A stretch of DNA of 64,000 nucleotides from Marisalimonas sp016777705 (GTDB lineage: Bacteria > Pseudomonadota > Alphaproteobacteria > Puniceispirillales > Marisalimonadaceae). Positions 1-7,667 of this stretch are shown in pieces (positions within the stretch are counted from its first letter, which is position 1; each line of letters begins with the position of its first letter). Where the stretch lies: contig NZ_CP159808.1 of NCBI RefSeq assembly GCF_047717795.1, positions 868,001 to 932,000 on the forward strand. Reading direction: 5' to 3'. The translations under genes and the position numbers were made by a program. The notes below the pieces were generated by a model, which saw only the letters and a list, made by a program, of their open reading frames with translations, searched no databases and was not told where the DNA came from.

Positions 1-703
1 CACTTGTTCGTTTTTCTTGAGGTATTCTTTGTTCAATTTCTGGCGCTTCGCAGATAAAGCTTTGTAGTTTTATTTTTTCAAAACGGGCAAAAGTAATATC
101 TGTTAGGGGTTCGTATGATTCAAGACTTTTTAATTGATCCTTTAATAATAAGTCTAGAAGTTTTGATATACCACCATTCCATTCGGTTGGTTGAGATTGA
201 AATTTTTCATATTCTTTCTCAAAATTTGTTTTTACTGTTTTTTCCCATATAACTTTTTCATCTGAGTACAATAAACCTAATTCATTTTTTGAAAGCATGG
301 TTACATATCGGTTACCAAAAGTTTCTATCCAATTATCTTTTTCTAAGGCTTGATCTAACCCAGTATCAAGGTATTTAAAAAATTCTTCTTTTGAAAAATT
401 GTTAACTTGTTTTTTGCCTAAGCTATAAAAATAACTCTCATTTTTATTATATTTATACTCAAAAAAAATAATCCCTTCACTTTCTGATGTTTCTATTTGT
501 ACTTCAATGCCTGTAAGGTCAATATCTGAGTAAGAGGAATTCAAGAATTTTTTTAAATCTCTATAGCTTTGACCAGTTCCATTTGCGTCAATGTCTTTGT
601 ACATTTCAGTGATTTTCATAGGGTTCTTAAAAGAGTACAAAAATAGATTATTTATTTTATTTTCATTTTCCTTAATCCAAGATTTTAAATTATTAATGAT
701 CAT
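1..703 (-). CDS. Hypothetical protein, 3' part missing at window edge
   Basis: An uninterrupted minus-strand frame starts at the ATG at 703-701 and runs off the left edge, giving at least 234 residues. It begins MIINNLKSWIKENENK and is rich in Lys, Glu and aromatic residues, with no signal peptide or membrane segment. I recognise no family. It is transcribed divergently from the NLR-like gene at 787, with 83 bp between the two starts, so the two could share a regulatory region and this gene could be the outer border of the accessory cluster. Codon use is AT-rich like the housekeeping genes. The remaining sequence outside the window is needed to assign it. Confidence 0.6.
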   Translation of the reverse strand, partial: MIINNLKSWIKENENKINNLFLYSFKNPMKITEMYKDIDANGTGQSYRDLKKFLNSSYSDIDLTGIEVQIETSESEGIIFFEYKYNKNESYFYSLGKKQVNNFSKEEFFKYLDTGLDQALEKDNWIETFGNRYVTMLSKNELGLLYSDEKVIWEKTVKTNFEKEYEKFQSQPTEWNGGISKLLDLLLKDQLKSLESYEPLTDITFARFEKIKLQSFICEAPEIEQRIPQEKRTS

Positions 704-716
704 ATAATTATACCTA

Positions 717-744
717 TTGACGGATGAATCCTAATACTTAACAT
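717..744 (+). promoter_or_regulatory. Candidate sigma70 promoter for the first NLR-like gene
   Basis: TTGACG (717-722), a 16-bp spacer and TAACAT (739-744) lie 43 bp before the ATG at 787. The -35 is near consensus and the -10 is moderate. No Shine-Dalgarno sequence is visible before this ATG, nor before the second copy at 9908. In such AT-rich DNA -10-like boxes are common, so this is a suggestion only. Confidence 0.35.
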
Positions 745-779
745 AAACAATATATTTTAATTTTACTAAAATAAACTAC

Positions 780-3288
780 TAATATTATGGAAATATCAAA
801 CTGGTTAGAAGAAATAGGATTATCGCGTTATACTGAAACGCTTTCTGAATTTCCTTTAGAAGACTTAACTGAATTTACCGACGATGATTTTAAGGAATTA
901 GGAGTTCTTACTCCTCACCGCAAAAAACTTCTTGCAGCCATAGCAACTCTTAATAATGATGCTTCATCAAATGATGTATCAACAACTTCTGACACCAACA
1001 CATCATCTAGTTCTTTTTCTAATTTTATTAAAGATCTTCCTCAAGTTATAGCTATACCGCTTCACGAATACGCTGAAGAAGATCATCCAGGTATGAAACT
1101 TTGGGCAGCCTGTGATGCTATTGAACTCTTACTGAAGTTCTTGGTTATTATAGGTGCGGCTGATCGAAGGCAACATGGCGAACTAGATGATAAATTATTA
1201 AAAGATCTCTGGGGTAAGATTGAGATGCCTACGCTTGGTGCGTGGCTATCTATGGCGATATCTCTTGCGCAAACCAAAAGTAAACAGACACTTATGCTTC
1301 CTGAGATAGATAAGTATGTAAATGAAACCCTAAAAACATTACTCTATGGACCAGATAATCCGGGCACAGCCGACACCTCATTCCTCAAGCTTCGTAACCG
1401 TCTTGCACATGGAGGAGGCTTAACTAGAAAAGAAGCTGAGCGTTTAATTGGAATTTGGCAGGAACCTTTTGAAAAGACGATTGAGGCTTTAAGTTGGTTG
1501 TCAGATATTAATATCGTTGGCCTTGATGATAATGTTCCTATGGAACTTAAAGGAACATCACACAATCTAACGGCGGCACCTACTTTAGATGTGTCACGGT
1601 TTGAAGGTGATAGTGACGGAGTGTGGCTTGTAAGAGATAAAAACACTTTATCTCTCTGGCCTATGGCATTGTTTGGCTATCCTTCAGTATCAAATGCAAA
1701 AGGAAACGTTGATACAGGAGATGTAAACTCAACTCAAATATATGTTCGCAAAGACGTCGTTCAACTTCAATTTACGCCTCTAGGCGCAGAAGGCTTTAGC
1801 CACTCCGAAGCAGGTGTATCTGCTGTAGAAGCCTTCCAGTCTTTATTTAGTTTAAAACGTGCTAATCAAAAAGCATCAGAAAAGGCCTTTAAGATACAGG
1901 ACTTTGGACGAGAGGTCCAAAAAGATGCCAATCAAATGGTAGGGCGCTTAGAAGAACAAGAGCATATAGAAAATAGCTTTAAAGATATAGAGCAGGGGAT
2001 AGTATGGATTACAGGCCCTGCAGGAATAGGTAAGTCATTTTTAGTAGCACGACTAGCTCAAGATCTTATTGATAATAATACAGATGATAATAAGATTATC
2101 CTTCCTTATAGATTTAAATCTGGAGATGACGCACGTTGTAATAGAGATGCCTTTGCTAGCTTTGCCATTGAAAGACTAGTGGCAATGGGTGCATTGATTG
2201 ACAATGTTAAGGTAGACGAAAAAGGGAAAGCCGAAGACCGCCTCAAATCCTGCCTGGATTATCTAAATAAAGATAAGAAAGTAATCTTTGTTTTAGATGG
2301 ATTAGATGAGCTACTTTCGAGAGACGCTACCTTTGCTGAAGAGATACCTTTAGGCTTAGACTCAATGCGTATTACGTGGGTTTGCTCAGGTCGTCCTGAA
2401 CCAGAACTTAAAAAAGCGTTTAGTAACTCTCGAGTTATTAACCCTTATCCTGATGGTCTTCCCGCCATGCAAACGCAAGACATAAGAAGTATGTTATTGG
2501 AACGTATTGGCTTGTTTAGGAATAAGCTTCTTGCTGGAGATAAAGAAAAAGGAGATGAGGTAGTTAATCCATTTATTGATCTTGTTGCGAAAAGAGCTGA
2601 AGGATTACCACTCTTTGTTAATTATGTGACCCAAGACGTACAACAGGGTAATTATCCACTAGACGGGACAGCCAATCTTCCAAAAGGACTTACAGCTTAC
2701 CATGAAAAACTAATCGCAGGATTAGGTGTTGGTGCGTTACAAGCACTGCTAACCCCTCTTGTGGCCACACTAGCAATGGCAAATGAGCCCTTGGCTGAAC
2801 AAGAAATAATTGCCTTTTTAAGATTAAGAGAAGAAATACCAGACGGAGAGGCTGGAGACAAACTAGTTGCAAAAGGACTAGCGGCTATAGCCAGTATGTT
2901 AAGACGTGCGCCTGATCCTGAAGGAGAAGATGGTTTTATGTTACACCATTTATCACTTCGAGAACATATTTTAACGACAGATACAATGAGCCACCATGTT
3001 GAAAAGTCTAGGAAGGCGTTTGCGAAAGCGGCTATGAGCCCTGATGATGAAGAGACTATATCGAATTATCTATACCGTACCGGTATAGATCATCTATTGA
3101 GCAATGATCAAGTTGATGATGCACGAGCAAAGCTGCTTGATATAGATTACTTAGGTAAGATGTTTAATCTTGGAAAACAAAATCTAGATATACTGCAATA
3201 CTGGCTTAAAATAGGAGATGATGATCAGGGTCAAGGCTACATAGAGTCTGTAAATAAGTACTTGGAAAGAGACCTTAAAGAAGATGAT
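780..3288 (+). repeat. 2.5-kb direct repeat, copy A
   Basis: Bases 780-3288 repeat at 9901-12409 (offset 9121) in the same orientation. The encoded 834 residues are identical and every stretch of DNA I compared base by base was identical. One base before the block (779, C versus T) and the base after it (3289, A versus C) differ, and identity resumes only for 769-778. The repeat covers the SAM, HEPN-like and NACHT regions and stops where the TPR tail begins. Confidence 0.93.
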
Positions 3289-4377
3289 ATTGATGTGTTA
3301 CAAAATTTCTTAAGTTTTTGTTTTTTAATGAGTTGGAGCACCGTAGGATTAAAAACTGGAGAATTAATATTAAAAGCAAGTGAAAAACTATTAGGGCCAG
3401 AACATCAGAAAACATTAAATATCAATAGTTATCAGGGAAGTTTATATTTTGATAAAGGAGATTACGAAAAAGCAGAAGCTTTATATAGACGCAGTGTAGA
3501 AGGCAATGAAGTTGCACTTGGCAAAGATCATCTTATGACACTTTCATCTATAGGAAACTTGGCAAAGGTTTTAAATGAAATTGGTGATTATGACCAAGCA
3601 GAAGAACTGTATAATAATATTATTTTTAAAGAAGAAAAAACTTTAGGCATTAATCATTATAACACTTTAGTAACAAAAAATAATTTGGGGATGGTATATT
3701 TTGATAAAGCAGATTACGAAAAAGCAGAAGCTTTATATAGACGCAATATAGAAGGCAGTGATGTTGCACTTGGCAAAGACCATCCTTTGACACTTTCATC
3801 TATAGGAAACTTGGCACTGGTTTTAGTTGCTATTGGTGATTATGACCAAGCAGAAGAACTGTATAATGATGTTCTTTTAAAAAATGAAAAAATATTAGGT
3901 CCTAATCATCCAACCACTTTGCTAACAGTAAGTAATTTGGGATCATTATATTATGATAAAGGAGAAGATACAAGAAATTATAACGAAGCAAAGGTTTATT
4001 ATGAAAAAGCTGAGCAATTTTTTTTCAAAGCATGGGATGGATTTAAAAAAATATTATATCCTAACAAGCAATACCTGATGCAGACGACTGAGAATTTAGC
4101 TTCGGTATATACACAATTAGAAAACGATGATAAAGCCATCAAATATTATAAGATTTTAATAGAATTACAGGAAAATGAGTTAGGTGCTGATGCGTATAAA
4201 ACTTTAGCATCAGTTAATACATTAGGTTTAACATATTTTTCTATTGGAGATTATCCTCAAGCAAAGATCTTGTTTGCACAAGCTGTTGAAGGCTATGAAA
4301 AAACACTAGGCAAAGAACATGCTGATACAGGTATGGCTCAAATAAATTTAATTGCAGCTGAAAATGAAATCAATTGA
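787..4377 (+). CDS. NLR-like SAM / HEPN-like / NACHT NTPase / TPR protein, copy 1
   Basis: This 1196-residue protein has STAND architecture. Residues 1-55 look like a SAM domain (NWLEEIGLSRY...ELGV...HRKKLLAAI). Residues about 80-240 are helical and hold RNRLAH at 203-208, which fits the HEPN ribonuclease motif R-N-x3-H. The NACHT-type NTPase has Walker A GPAGIGKS (410-417), Walker B VIFVLDGLDEL (499-509) and a GLPL box near 606. The region from about 840 to the end is kinesin-light-chain-type TPR with 42-residue units. Family knowledge: such proteins act as intracellular sensors in conflict or cell-death systems, with the repeats sensing and the N terminus acting. That this one is an anti-phage or self-killing switch is inference. 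Residues 1-834 match the protein at 9908. The core looks richer in G+C than its neighbours, suggesting transfer. A T7SS-like operon follows 119 bp downstream. Confidence 0.8.
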   Translation: MEISNWLEEIGLSRYTETLSEFPLEDLTEFTDDDFKELGVLTPHRKKLLAAIATLNNDASSNDVSTTSDTNTSSSSFSNFIKDLPQVIAIPLHEYAEEDHPGMKLWAACDAIELLLKFLVIIGAADRRQHGELDDKLLKDLWGKIEMPTLGAWLSMAISLAQTKSKQTLMLPEIDKYVNETLKTLLYGPDNPGTADTSFLKLRNRLAHGGGLTRKEAERLIGIWQEPFEKTIEALSWLSDINIVGLDDNVPMELKGTSHNLTAAPTLDVSRFEGDSDGVWLVRDKNTLSLWPMALFGYPSVSNAKGNVDTGDVNSTQIYVRKDVVQLQFTPLGAEGFSHSEAGVSAVEAFQSLFSLKRANQKASEKAFKIQDFGREVQKDANQMVGRLEEQEHIENSFKDIEQGIVWITGPAGIGKSFLVARLAQDLIDNNTDDNKIILPYRFKSGDDARCNRDAFASFAIERLVAMGALIDNVKVDEKGKAEDRLKSCLDYLNKDKKVIFVLDGLDELLSRDATFAEEIPLGLDSMRITWVCSGRPEPELKKAFSNSRVINPYPDGLPAMQTQDIRSMLLERIGLFRNKLLAGDKEKGDEVVNPFIDLVAKRAEGLPLFVNYVTQDVQQGNYPLDGTANLPKGLTAYHEKLIAGLGVGALQALLTPLVATLAMANEPLAEQEIIAFLRLREEIPDGEAGDKLVAKGLAAIASMLRRAPDPEGEDGFMLHHLSLREHILTTDTMSHHVEKSRKAFAKAAMSPDDEETISNYLYRTGIDHLLSNDQVDDARAKLLDIDYLGKMFNLGKQNLDILQYWLKIGDDDQGQGYIESVNKYLERDLKEDDIDVLQNFLSFCFLMSWSTVGLKTGELILKASEKLLGPEHQKTLNINSYQGSLYFDKGDYEKAEALYRRSVEGNEVALGKDHLMTLSSIGNLAKVLNEIGDYDQAEELYNNIIFKEEKTLGINHYNTLVTKNNLGMVYFDKADYEKAEALYRRNIEGSDVALGKDHPLTLSSIGNLALVLVAIGDYDQAEELYNDVLLKNEKILGPNHPTTLLTVSNLGSLYYDKGEDTRNYNEAKVYYEKAEQFFFKAWDGFKKILYPNKQYLMQTTENLASVYTQLENDDKAIKYYKILIELQENELGADAYKTLASVNTLGLTYFSIGDYPQAKILFAQAVEGYEKTLGKEHADTGMAQINLIAAENEIN
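3451..3954 (+). repeat. Tandem 252-bp TPR-coding repeat
   Basis: Units at 3451-3702 and 3703-3954 each encode 84 residues, two 42-residue TPRs, with long stretches of identical DNA (for example around the codons for YEKAEALYRR and IGDYDQAEELYN). A third, more diverged unit starts at 3955 with the same GATAAAGGAGA opening. The even period and nucleotide-level identity point to recent intragenic duplication rather than ancient TPR divergence. Confidence 0.85.
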
Positions 4378-4435
4378 TAAACTAAGCTTAATAAAATTAT
4401 ATGGTTGAAATATTTATTTTCCACTTAAATTTATT

Positions 4436-4463
4436 TTGACTGCAAACTTTTCTATAGTAAAAT
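4436..4463 (+). promoter_or_regulatory. Candidate promoter of the T7SS-like operon
   Basis: TTGACT (4436-4441), a 16-bp spacer and TAAAAT (4458-4463) lie 33 bp before the ATG at 4497, in the 119-bp gap after the first NLR-like gene. This suggests that the ATPase, WXG100-like and MORN genes can be expressed independently of the NLR-like gene upstream. Confidence 0.45.
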
Positions 4464-4496
4464 GAACTTGTTAAATATCATATTGAGTGTTGAGTA

Positions 4497-7370
4497 ATGG
4501 ATCAAAAAAAGCTTTTTATACCAGAAACATTTTCTGATGAAAATAATAACATTATCGACAATCCTAAGGTTAATATTAGCAGTTTTAATGTAAAGATAGG
4601 TGATATAATAAAAGAAGGTGATCTACTATGTAATCTAGATTTGATTGTGAAAGATATGTCCTTTATTTGTCCAATACATGCAGGCGATCACGATATAGGA
4701 TATATTTCAGATATTTTATTTGAAGCGAATGAAACCGTGGACGCTGGATCAGCAATTTTAATAATTGCTTCACATAAACAAAAAATTGCAAAAAAATGGA
4801 AAGCTAAAGTTAATTCAAGCACAACTTTTGATTGGAAAAGTAATGACAAATTATATGAACACACTACATCTTTTCTAGAAAAACTAGATGATGATTTTAA
4901 AGAAATCCTAAAGAAAAAAGAAAATGAGCTTAAAGAAAACATTCATAAAGAGATATCAGATTTTAAAACAGCCCTTGGTTTACATTACAATTTTTTTGAC
5001 CAGTTATTTGTTAATAATGAAATTGAAAATAAAAATATAAATGACACTTTTCCCCATAGCTTACCTTTAGGACATTTCAATCTTTCATTTAAAAGTCTTA
5101 AATACAAGTTACTTAACTTAATTGATTTTCCAACTGGAAATGTTGCGCTCACAACAGATAATGAAGATCAACTGCAGTTTTTACACGATTTAATTGTTCA
5201 AAGTATTTCAAGCGTTTTAATAAATATAAAGCCTAATTTAATCAAAATTAAGGGAGTTAGTTTTAAAGACTTTGGATATTCTCTAATGTCATTAACTAGT
5301 TACGATCAAAAATTTTTCAATGAAATAATTATTGATGAAAATTCTTTTGAAGATTTTTGTAAAGAGATAGAAAATAGAATAATTGAAGTTAGAAAAAAAT
5401 GTTTAATATCATATGATACTCTTATAGAATTTAATAAAGATAATCCTGATAGAGCAGAGCCTTTTTATTTTATTTTTTGTTCAATAGATGATGATTTTCC
5501 AGAAGAATCTAAAGAAAGATTATTAAAATTTCTAAATTCTGAATCAATAGGTAAAGCAGGCATATATTTCTATGTAATTAGTTTAAATAATAAATTATTA
5601 GGAAATTCATATGATTTAAAAATATCAATAAATTCGATTAGTAAGTCAAAAAAAACCATCTTAAATCTATTTTCAAATAAGATTGATTTGTCCCATTTAG
5701 ATAAATTAGACTTAAACTATAGCTTGCTCTCAAAAAAGACATTTTCCTCACTTGTAAATCTAATAAACAAAAAAGAAGATTTGATAATATTAGATCCATT
5801 GTTAGATGATAATAAATCTTGGTTTAAAGAAAATTCATCAAAAGGTATAAAAATTCCTATTGGTTATGCACCAGATAGTAATGTGGATTTTATAATTGGC
5901 CACAACACTACGAATTATAACGCGTTAATTGGAGGAGGTGTTGGCAGCGGAAAATCAGTTTTGTTACATAACTTAATTCTTGGAATTGCCACACGTTATG
6001 ATGTTAATGAATGTCTTTTCCTTCTATTAGATTATAAAGAAGGTACAGAGTTTTTGCCTTATCAATCCCTTCCACATGCGCATGTCTTGTCAACTGAAAG
6101 TGATCCTGTTTTTGGATTGCGAACATTAGAGTATATAAATGATGAGATAACAAGAAGAGGGGTTCTTTTTAAAAAAGCAGGTGTAAGCAACATTACTAAA
6201 TATAGAGATGAAACAAAAGAAACTATGCCTCGTTGGGTAGTTATAATTGATGAATTTCAGAGAATGTTTCAAGATCAATCAGTAATGTCACAAGTTGAAA
6301 AATTATTTGACGATCTAAATAGGAGGGGTAGAGCATTTGGTATTCATTTTGTGTTAGCAACACAAAGTATATATGACCTAAATATGACGCCAGCAACTTT
6401 ATCTCAATTATCAATAAGGATTTGTCTTAAAATTTCGGAAATGGATGCAAGTAAAATTCTGCATGTAGATAATCTCATACCTGCAACTTTCGATAAACCA
6501 GGTAAGGCTATTTATAATAATAATATAGGATTAGTTGATTCAAATTTGCAGATGCAAGTTCCTTTTATTGATAGTACAAAAATCAAAAATACTATATTAG
6601 AAATTGCTAAGAAAAATAAAATTAAAACAGAAAATCATATTTCTAAAGGCCAGCAATTTGAAGTTTTTGACAGTTCTCTTATTGAAAATAAAAATTCTGT
6701 TACGGTTGGCAGTCTCCAAGATATTAAGAAAACATACTTTAATATAAATATTGACCCAAAAGCTTATTCTCCTTTGCTTATTCTAGGAAATGAAAAACAA
6801 AAATTAAAACTTTTATTTAATTCTTTTGTAAGGGATCACCTAATTAATAATAAAAACATAAATGTTTTATGTTTAGATTTTCACCCTCTGAATATGGATA
6901 ACGTCTCTAGTAGTTTGCTAAAGAAAGATAAAATTTATAAATATAGCAATAATGAAAAGAATTTTTTTGAACATTTAATAGAGATAAATAAAAAGTCGTT
7001 AAATTCAAAAAAAATTAATTTATTATTAATATTAGGTCTAGATGAATCTCTATCTTTTAAAGAAAATATAACTGATGATATTGGTTCACAAACTGACAAT
7101 AAAACTAAAGAAAACCTGTTAAAAATAATAAGAGAAAGATTATCTTTAAATATTATCCCTATAGTATTTTTAAGAAAACTGTCTAACTTTTCATCTGTAT
7201 TTGATAGTCTTATTTATGAAAATAGTATTTCAAGCGATGTTTTTTCTAGACGTATTTACATGAATACTCCTCAAGAGTTTAATTACGATTATGGAAATCT
7301 GAGTAAACATAAAGTTTTTTACCACGATCTTGAAAAATCAACTCAACAAATTTTAACAATTTTTGAATAG
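4497..7370 (+). CDS. FtsK/SpoIIIE-family ATPase, EssC-like, of a T7SS-like module
   Basis: This 957-residue protein carries one canonical FtsK/SpoIIIE ATPase domain: Walker A GGGVGSGKS (about 479-487), Walker B VVIIDEFQ (about 581-588), an ADP-ribosylation-like LLLDYKEG segment after the first strand, and LATQS as sensor. Residues 210-380 and about 750-950 look like flanking degenerate P-loop folds without usable Walker A motifs (ILGNEKQKLK in the last), which recalls the multi-ATPase layout of EssC/EccC. The N terminus (about 25-92) resembles a biotinyl/lipoyl-type hairpin (VKIGDIIKEGDLL). No membrane segment is visible, unlike EssC. It lies 9 bp before a WXG100-like gene, the usual partner of this ATPase type. 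The role in pumping WXG substrates is inferred from family and context. Confidence 0.8.
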   Translation: MDQKKLFIPETFSDENNNIIDNPKVNISSFNVKIGDIIKEGDLLCNLDLIVKDMSFICPIHAGDHDIGYISDILFEANETVDAGSAILIIASHKQKIAKKWKAKVNSSTTFDWKSNDKLYEHTTSFLEKLDDDFKEILKKKENELKENIHKEISDFKTALGLHYNFFDQLFVNNEIENKNINDTFPHSLPLGHFNLSFKSLKYKLLNLIDFPTGNVALTTDNEDQLQFLHDLIVQSISSVLINIKPNLIKIKGVSFKDFGYSLMSLTSYDQKFFNEIIIDENSFEDFCKEIENRIIEVRKKCLISYDTLIEFNKDNPDRAEPFYFIFCSIDDDFPEESKERLLKFLNSESIGKAGIYFYVISLNNKLLGNSYDLKISINSISKSKKTILNLFSNKIDLSHLDKLDLNYSLLSKKTFSSLVNLINKKEDLIILDPLLDDNKSWFKENSSKGIKIPIGYAPDSNVDFIIGHNTTNYNALIGGGVGSGKSVLLHNLILGIATRYDVNECLFLLLDYKEGTEFLPYQSLPHAHVLSTESDPVFGLRTLEYINDEITRRGVLFKKAGVSNITKYRDETKETMPRWVVIIDEFQRMFQDQSVMSQVEKLFDDLNRRGRAFGIHFVLATQSIYDLNMTPATLSQLSIRICLKISEMDASKILHVDNLIPATFDKPGKAIYNNNIGLVDSNLQMQVPFIDSTKIKNTILEIAKKNKIKTENHISKGQQFEVFDSSLIENKNSVTVGSLQDIKKTYFNINIDPKAYSPLLILGNEKQKLKLLFNSFVRDHLINNKNINVLCLDFHPLNMDNVSSSLLKKDKIYKYSNNEKNFFEHLIEINKKSLNSKKINLLLILGLDESLSFKENITDDIGSQTDNKTKENLLKIIRERLSLNIIPIVFLRKLSNFSSVFDSLIYENSISSDVFSRRIYMNTPQEFNYDYGNLSKHKVFYHDLEKSTQQILTIFE

Positions 7371-7379
7371 GAGACTTTA

Positions 7380-7667
7380 ATGGTTAAATTTAATATAAGA
7401 CCTGCAGAATTACAAACTATGATTGGTAAGCTTGGTCAATTTCAGAATAGTATGAATAATTTAAGTAATCAAATGAGATCAACGGCACAGAGTCTTGGTT
7501 CTACCTGGAAAGATCCTCAATATCATGCTTTTATTGCTAGCATTGATGGTATGTCTAAAACCATGAAAGGAAGTGCTCAAGCAATGGAATCAATGAGAAA
7601 AAATTTAACTACTCTCAAAAGGAATTTAGAAAGATCAGAACAAGAGTATAAGAAGTTAAATCCGTGA
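7380..7667 (+). CDS. WXG100-like (ESAT-6-like) small helical protein
   Basis: The 95-residue protein has the size and helix-turn-helix pattern of the WXG100 family: I-x-P-x-E-L at 6-11, a first amphipathic helix, W43-K-D in the turn where the classical motif is W-x-G, F51 in the second helix, then a Lys/Glu-rich C terminus. The Gly is replaced by Asp, a variant that I believe also occurs in divergent members. A C-terminal Y-x-x-x-D/E export signal is not present. The RBS is GGAG just before the ATG. It sits between the EssC-like ATPase and the MORN protein, overlapping the latter by 4 bp, so it is probably translated together with both. In T7SS such proteins are secreted substrates or structural partners; which applies here is unknown. 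Confidence 0.78.
   Translation: MVKFNIRPAELQTMIGKLGQFQNSMNNLSNQMRSTAQSLGSTWKDPQYHAFIASIDGMSKTMKGSAQAMESMRKNLTTLKRNLERSEQEYKKLNP

Noticed and set aside
1083..2872. Minus-strand frames within the receptor core, present in both copies
   Set aside because: They match between copies only because the DNA is duplicated. They have no RBS or motif and lie opposite a conserved coding frame.
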